Shown here: in pieces, positions 37,569 to 41,294 of the stretch
Layout of the letters: the number at the start of each line of letters is the position of its first letter
Numbering within the stretch: position 1 is the first letter of the stretch
Origin: Enterobacterales bacterium
GTDB taxonomy: Bacteria > Pseudomonadota > Gammaproteobacteria > Enterobacterales > Enterobacteriaceae
Assembly (NCBI GenBank): GCA_015655145.1
Contig: JAATFO010000020.1
Location: 1-41,294, forward strand
Direction: 5' to 3'
Length of the DNA stretch: 41,294 bases
The notes under the pieces: generated by a model
What the model was told of the DNA's origin: nothing
What the model saw: only the letters and a program-made list of their open reading frames with translations
The model's database searches: none
Position numbers and translations under genes: made by a program

Positions 37569-38203
37569 GACCATCTCTCCGTGATGTTTAGCACAATTTT
37601 TCGCACCGGACATCGAATGAACGGTAACGCCTGGTGAGTGGTTAAAATAACCATGCCACCGTTATCCACATGACGCGAAAAAAGGACCATTAATTTTTCT
37701 ACGCCTGATTTATCAATCGCCGTTAACGGTTCATCAAGGATCCACACCGGCGCCTGACTCAACCATAAACGTGCCAGTGCGACGCGGCGTTGTTGCCCGG
37801 AAGAAAGATACGCTACCGGTACATCCTCATACCCTACTAAGTCAACCGCCGCCAGGGCGGCAAGACGTTGCGCGTCGTCACTTCGGGCATGATAAAAGGC
37901 CAGGTTCTCGCGCGGTGTCAATACCGCTTTCACGCCAGGTTGATGCCCGAGGTAAAGTAATGCGGCATGCCAGTCGGCGCGTTGCCTGGCGATCGGTTGT
38001 TGCTGCCAATGCACATGCCCTGATTCAGCACGACTTAACCCAGCCAACAGACGCAACAATGACGTCTTACCGGCGCCATTTGGCCCTTCTATCTGCACAA
38101 TATCCCCCGCTGCAACGGTGAAACTCAAGTCACAAAAGAGAACACGTTCATCGCGAACGCATGTCAGATTGAGGGCTTCCAACGCCAACATGGGCATAAC
38201 CAT
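37553..38203 (-). CDS. ccmA: Haem exporter ATPase CcmA
   Basis: A 216-residue ABC ATPase (E. coli 207), first gene of the ccm operon. Walker A is GPNGAGKTS, the signature is LSSGQQRR, Walker B is [11 protein letters not shown], and the switch histidine lies in ILTTHQ. It works with CcmB, CcmC and CcmD to release haem-loaded CcmE. The start may be the ATG at 38203 or the one at 38191, four codons in; both are plausible. A frame overlap with ccmB couples the two. Confidence 0.94.
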   Translation of the reverse strand: MVMPMLALEALNLTCVRDERVLFCDLSFTVAAGDIVQIEGPNGAGKTSLLRLLAGLSRAESGHVHWQQQPIARQRADWHAALLYLGHQPGVKAVLTPRENLAFYHARSDDAQRLAALAAVDLVGYEDVPVAYLSSGQQRRVALARLWLSQAPVWILDEPLTAIDKSGVEKLMVLFSRHVDNGGMVILTTHQALPFIRCPVRKIVLNITERWSCCDV

Positions 38204-38585
38204 CGCGCAGATAAATGAGGCTGAATAATACCACAGCGCCGAAGACCCCAGATACGGCGGGGATTAGGGCAAAATCGTCAATATCATGGCCAGGATCAAT
38301 GATCTGCCAGAAAATAGCGGTAAGTTAACAAGATGTTGCAGTCCTTCCCGTACCCTAATCCTCTGTTACTGCCAAACAACGCGACTTATTTGCTCTCTGA
38401 GGCTTTGAGGAAAACGTAGCGGATGACGCCACATGTCATCGGCGGAGATAGTCATAGAAAATGGGAACAGGTTCCGTAAAAGAAGCAGCGCCGACAAACA
38501 ATTGCCAGTGATTGATGACAGAATGAGCAATCAGACGGGTAAGTGGTTAATCTGCGAGTAAAATTGCGCTATACTGCCGCCGCAC
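38204..38585. other. Spacer between ccmA and argW
   Basis: No protein gene is convincing in this 382-bp stretch. It must hold the ccm operon promoter on the minus strand, which I could not place with confidence, and the tRNA promoter on the plus strand at its right edge. E. coli has yfdC near this position; no remnant of it is recognisable. Confidence 0.6.
38547..38575 (+). promoter_or_regulatory. argW promoter
   Basis: A -35-like TTAATC (38547-38552), 17-base spacer and -10 TATACT (38570-38575), followed by a GC-rich discriminator (GCCGCCGC), the kind that responds to ppGpp. The tRNA begins 10 bases downstream. Confidence 0.65.
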
Positions 38586-38660
38586 GTCCTCTTAGTTAAA
38601 TGGATATAACGAGCCCCTCCTAAGGGCTAATTGCAGGTTCGATTCCTGCAGGGGACACCA
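38586..38660 (+). tRNA. argW: tRNA-Arg (anticodon CCT)
   Basis: A 75-nt cloverleaf: acceptor arm GTCCTCT paired with AGGGGAC, D-arm, anticodon stem AGCCC/GGGCT with loop CTCCTAA (anticodon CCT, reads AGG), T-arm with GGTTCGATTCC, and an encoded CCA end. It matches the E. coli argW gene from recall. argW is a well-known target of site-specific integrases, whose att core is the 3' half of the gene, and foreign-looking DNA begins right after it. Confidence 0.97.
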
Positions 38661-38751
38661 TGAGCATGCCCACTCACCGTTATTTTCTTCAGTGAACTCA
38701 TTAAATTAAACCGTCCCATCGTCTGGTGCGATCCGCAAAGTTTTTTCAATA

Positions 38752-38997
38752 TCCGGCCTGATAAGCGAAAAAGGGTGTTGTTATGACAATGCGTGAGTGG
38801 AAAGCTTTTTTCATTCGCTGAAAACGGAATGCATCCACAGTGAACACGTTACTCGCTGGGAGGCGATGCGAACGACTGTGTTTAATTATACCGCGCGCGA
38901 TTATAATCGCTGGCGTCGCCACCGTGCCTGTGGCGCTGAACAATTTGAAAACCAGAACCTCGCCCAGGGCTGTGTCCATTGTTCGTGGGTAAGATCA
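38752..38997 (+). pseudogene. Remnant of an IS3-family transposase OrfB
   Basis: The reading frame encodes the C-terminal end of the DDE integrase-type transposase: the pattern YDNA[15 protein letters not shown] is read from 38782, with the catalytic glutamate in the conserved [10 protein letters not shown] stretch, then [11 protein letters not shown] and [13 protein letters not shown] codon at 38794-38796 interrupts it between YDNA and VESFF, and the usual GLSP segment before EQFEN is missing. Homology upstream fades by about 38752, so the rest of OrfB and all of OrfA are absent. It ends at an apparent terminal repeat (38973-38997). It is inactive. Confidence 0.75.
38973..38997 (+). repeat. 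Probable right terminal inverted repeat of the IS3-type remnant
   Basis: TGTCCATTGTTCGTGGGTAA plus GATCA resembles, from recall, the terminal repeats of IS3-family elements ending TGGGTAAGATCA. Only this end is present; no matching left repeat was seen in the window. Confidence 0.5.
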
Positions 38998-39053
38998 CAG
39001 CGGTAATAACAATAAAGCCGGAGGGCAATCTGGCCTTTCGTCAAACCCAGCGC

Positions 39054-39443
39054 TTATTTATTGCTGTTCGCCGCGAGACGCACCTGGATATCATTATTAA
39101 GATGATTGACCCACCGGTTATAGCCACGGTGAATTTTGCCATTAGCCGCCTTGAGGTGAGTGCTGCTGACATAATTGATTGTATAACTGAGAGGATTATA
39201 GTTAATGCGGATGCTCACACTGTGGTCCCGATGGGTAAGACGGCCATCAATCACGCCTGGCGCAACCGGCGTCATGACCCAGCCACACGCATGCCCTGCT
39301 GTCAAAATAGCTGATTTCACTTGTTCCGCCGAGTTAAACGTGGCGATGGTGGAATGTGGCGTCAGTAGCGGCGCGGTACGCGCACAGCCCGAAAGCGCCG
39401 CAACACTCACCAGACAGAACAATAACTTATGAGCAGTTTTCAT
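39054..39443 (-). CDS. Small putative lipoprotein, function unknown
   Basis: A 129-residue protein with a lipoprotein signal (MKTAHKLLFCLVSVAA) and lipobox LSGC, placing the lipidated Cys at residue 20. The mature part contains an alternating pattern suited to a beta-rich domain (SVSIRINYNPLSYTINYVSS) and two regions with Asn and His. I do not recognise the family. GGCGGAG precedes the ATG at 7 bases. It sits between an IS remnant and a long gene-free stretch, so it belongs to the accessory region after argW; the signal and ribosome site argue that it is functional. Confidence 0.75.
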   Translation of the reverse strand: MKTAHKLLFCLVSVAALSGCARTAPLLTPHSTIATFNSAEQVKSAILTAGHACGWVMTPVAPGVIDGRLTHRDHSVSIRINYNPLSYTINYVSSTHLKAANGKIHRGYNRWVNHLNNDIQVRLAANSNK

Positions 39444-40686
39444 CTATTTCTCCGCCCTGCTTAATTCCATTTAAATTGCCAGCCAGGGTTTGAATAACAT
39501 ACATGCTGTCAGAATAGACTATCCATCTTGCGGGCTGCTCAATAAACACAGCGCGCGCATAGTACACGATGTCATTCAGAGAATGAACTTATTTTTAAAC
39601 CCAGCTAAAAACAGAGAATCTCTGACGTAGCTATTTGAATGCAGGTAAAAAAGACATTAATACATAGCTAATCTTCTTACCTCCGCCTTCACGCAGTAAT
39701 AGCCATGTTGCCATGGTAAATCAGAATTATAAATGAAAAAAAACGTCAAGAATGATATTTCTTGCGAAGATACTCAGCATCCGTGTAAATTGTTTGTATA
39801 TGAATATTTTACTATGTGATGAAGGTAGCCGCAGGCCTCCTCTTCTGGCAGCATGCCGTGAAGAAAAATTCGACATCACCACCTCTGGCGCTATAACAAT
39901 CCGCTGGCAAACACTCTGGGACGATGAATCGGATTTTTAACACGACATCATGCACATCATTACCACATTAATGCCTAAGCGCGTGTTTTACCTGATGTTA
40001 CGGGCTGTCGATACTGGCAGTGATGGCATTAAACATGTCATCGGAAAAAATAACAGTACCATTTATTTCCATCACAGGCAGGGTTAACACCTTACTCAAG
40101 GTTTGGCCCGTATTTCACCGATTAAAAAGATCCGCTGATAACCAGATATCAGCTTAGATAATTTTTATGCGTTTAAAGCAACTGATTTTTAACAAAAAAT
40201 GGATACTATTCATACCATAGCAAAGGAAACGATATATTGAATATCTTTAAATCGACAATCATCACCTCGATAGATGAAAGTATTCACCTGCAGTTGTTTC
40301 CCGGGACAAAGCGAACACCATACGCGTTTCATAAATCGGTGAACGATTAAAAGATAACATCATAATTATAAAGATAATATTTTACTCATTGCGCATGAAG
40401 ACATGGAAAAAAATACGTGTAAAATAATTATAATTAGCCGTTCACCAGCGCGCGGTCCAATCCTTGACAACAATTTAACAGGCGCTAAAATCACTCTTTA
40501 ATAGAACATGATAAAACATAATATTACCCAAAAAAACGGGCATCAAGAAAAGTGCTCTTCGAGATTGTAAAAACACGTGAGACTGGTACTAATTATCTTT
40601 ACATCCCTATTATTTTAATCACCCATGGCCTATTTTAACTTGTGGTAACGGTGCTATCACGGCAACCAAATTTTAAGGCATGAACA
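39444..40686. other. AT-rich stretch without a convincing gene
   Basis: This 1.24-kb region has many A/T runs. Small frames can be drawn, none firm: one at 39800-39940 (starting MNILLCDEGSRR), one at 39971-40087 (MPKRVFYLMLRAVDTGSDG), and one TTG-started frame at 40237-40350 with AAAGGA 8 bases upstream. The first two lie in tandem and could be pieces of a decayed regulator. The last 100 bases must contain the autotransporter promoter, which I could not place. Confidence 0.5.
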
Positions 40687-41294
40687 ATGAAACTTGTATG
40701 TAAAAACAAAAACTCTCCACCATTAATTATTCATACTCTGTCTCGGGCAAAAAACATTAAAACCACATTTGCGATCAATCTGATCACCAGTCTCCTGTTT
40801 TTTCCTGCTTATGCGCAAATTATCAATCCCGGACAAACGATAACTGTCAATGCTAATAGCCAAATGGTTGACTGGCAAGTTAAAGGTGGAACGCTTTACG
40901 TCGAATCCGGCGGCAAGACAGACAGAATCCTCGTTTCTGCGGGTGGCTTACTGAATATGAATGGCGGCGCGGCAACGCTGAAACAAACAACGGGAACGCT
41001 GCAAACCGTATCGGCGACGACTGGCAGCACGGCTATCATTAATGATTCCACCATTGTGAATGACAATACTTCCGGTATTGGGCTTGGTACAATCTCAGGC
41101 GCACAGATGACAGTCACCAACACCAGCGTCACCTCCGCCAGCCGGGGGTTTACCATTGACGGCACGGGTTCGGCCCTCTTTCTCAGCGATACAACCATCG
41201 TTGGCAAGGATGATGGCAAGAGCGGTAATTTCAGCGGCGGCGGCGGCGGGACCGTTTTTGATGGTGCACTCTACGCGACCAACAGTTCGCTCAC
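40687..41294 (+). CDS. N-terminus of a probable autotransporter adhesin (cut by window end)
   Basis: An open frame of 202 codons runs to the window edge. It starts with a long basic N-region, a hydrophobic core and PAYAQ (cleavage expected after about residue 43), then repeats of a right-handed beta-helix type: GGTLYVESGG, GGLLNMNGGAATLKQTTG, then many Thr/Ser/Val/Gly strands (TIVNDNTSGIGL, TVTNTSVTSASRGF). Such repeats are typical of pertactin/AIDA-like passenger domains exported by type V secretion. AAGG precedes the ATG by 8 bases. The C-terminal barrel, if present, lies outside the window. A Gly run (SGGGGGT) occurs near residue 187. A different large exoprotein is possible. Confidence 0.7.
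   Translation, partial: MKLVCKNKNSPPLIIHTLSRAKNIKTTFAINLITSLLFFPAYAQIINPGQTITVNANSQMVDWQVKGGTLYVESGGKTDRILVSAGGLLNMNGGAATLKQTTGTLQTVSATTGSTAIINDSTIVNDNTSGIGLGTISGAQMTVTNTSVTSASRGFTIDGTGSALFLSDTTIVGKDDGKSGNFSGGGGGTVFDGALYATNSSL

Noticed and set aside
40896-41219. Minus-strand frame of 107 codons
   Set aside because: It lies wholly within the autotransporter frame, which has a signal peptide and ribosome site on the other strand.
1-41294. CRISPR arrays, rRNA genes and prophage structural genes
   Set aside because: None was seen; the repeats found are short, few, and explained as hairpins, operators or IS ends.

Overview
The window is a chromosomal segment of a gammaproteobacterium of the order Enterobacterales. 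From one end to the other it follows the Escherichia coli K-12 gene order dedA-truA-usg-pdxB / flk / yfcJ / fabB / mnmC / yfcL-epmC-yfcA-mepA-aroC-prmB / smrB / sixA / fadJ-fadI / yfcZ / fadL / mlaA / tRNA-Arg(CCU) argW, and the proteins read as close full-length orthologues. Two departures suggest a lineage outside the E. coli/Salmonella group, such as Pectobacteriaceae, Sodalis relatives, Yersiniaceae or Erwiniaceae, but I cannot name a genus. First, a complete cytochrome c maturation operon lies between mlaA and argW. Second, a sugar ABC transporter/kinase operon lies between yfcJ and fabB.

Layout. 1-1775 is accessory: possible insertion-sequence debris, a Phd/Doc toxin-antitoxin pair with its own operator, a small lipoprotein gene, and a structured non-coding stretch that may encode a small RNA. 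It occupies the place where accD would follow dedA. 1776-8166 is core: dedA, truA, usg and pdxB on the minus strand, flk on plus, yfcJ on minus. 8167-14971 is an AT-rich spacer followed by a five-gene plus-strand operon: binding protein, ATPase, two permeases and an FGGY D-ribulokinase-type kinase. 15058-31184 is core again: unsaturated fatty-acid synthesis (fabB), tRNA modification (mnmC), EF-P hydroxylation (epmC), murein hydrolysis (mepA), chorismate synthesis (aroC), uL3 methylation (prmB), ribosome rescue (smrB), phosphohistidine phosphatase (sixA), fatty-acid beta-oxidation (fadIJ), long-chain fatty-acid uptake (fadL) and outer-membrane lipid asymmetry (mlaA). 31220-38203 is ccmABCDEF-dsbE-ccmH-ccmI on the minus strand. 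argW follows at 38586-38660. Beyond it is an AT-rich accessory zone with a broken IS3-family transposase, a small lipoprotein gene, 1.2 kb without a convincing gene, and the first 202 codons of a probable autotransporter that runs off the end.

How the genes work together. The clearest regulatory theme is fatty-acid control. I find FadR-like operators at fadL (two), fadI and fabB, with a FabR-like palindrome next to the fabB site, in the same relative positions as in E. coli. FadL would import fatty acids and FadI/FadJ would degrade them, while fabB is activated by FadR and repressed by FabR. The sugar operon looks like a self-sufficient route from an external pentulose, probably D-ribulose, to D-ribulose 5-phosphate. 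The ccm genes form one tightly overlapping unit for haem attachment to periplasmic c-type cytochromes.

I saw no CRISPR array, rRNA operon or intact prophage. The least explained parts are the two accessory ends and the pentulose operon. Assignments are from reading the sequence and recalled family knowledge; no database search was made.
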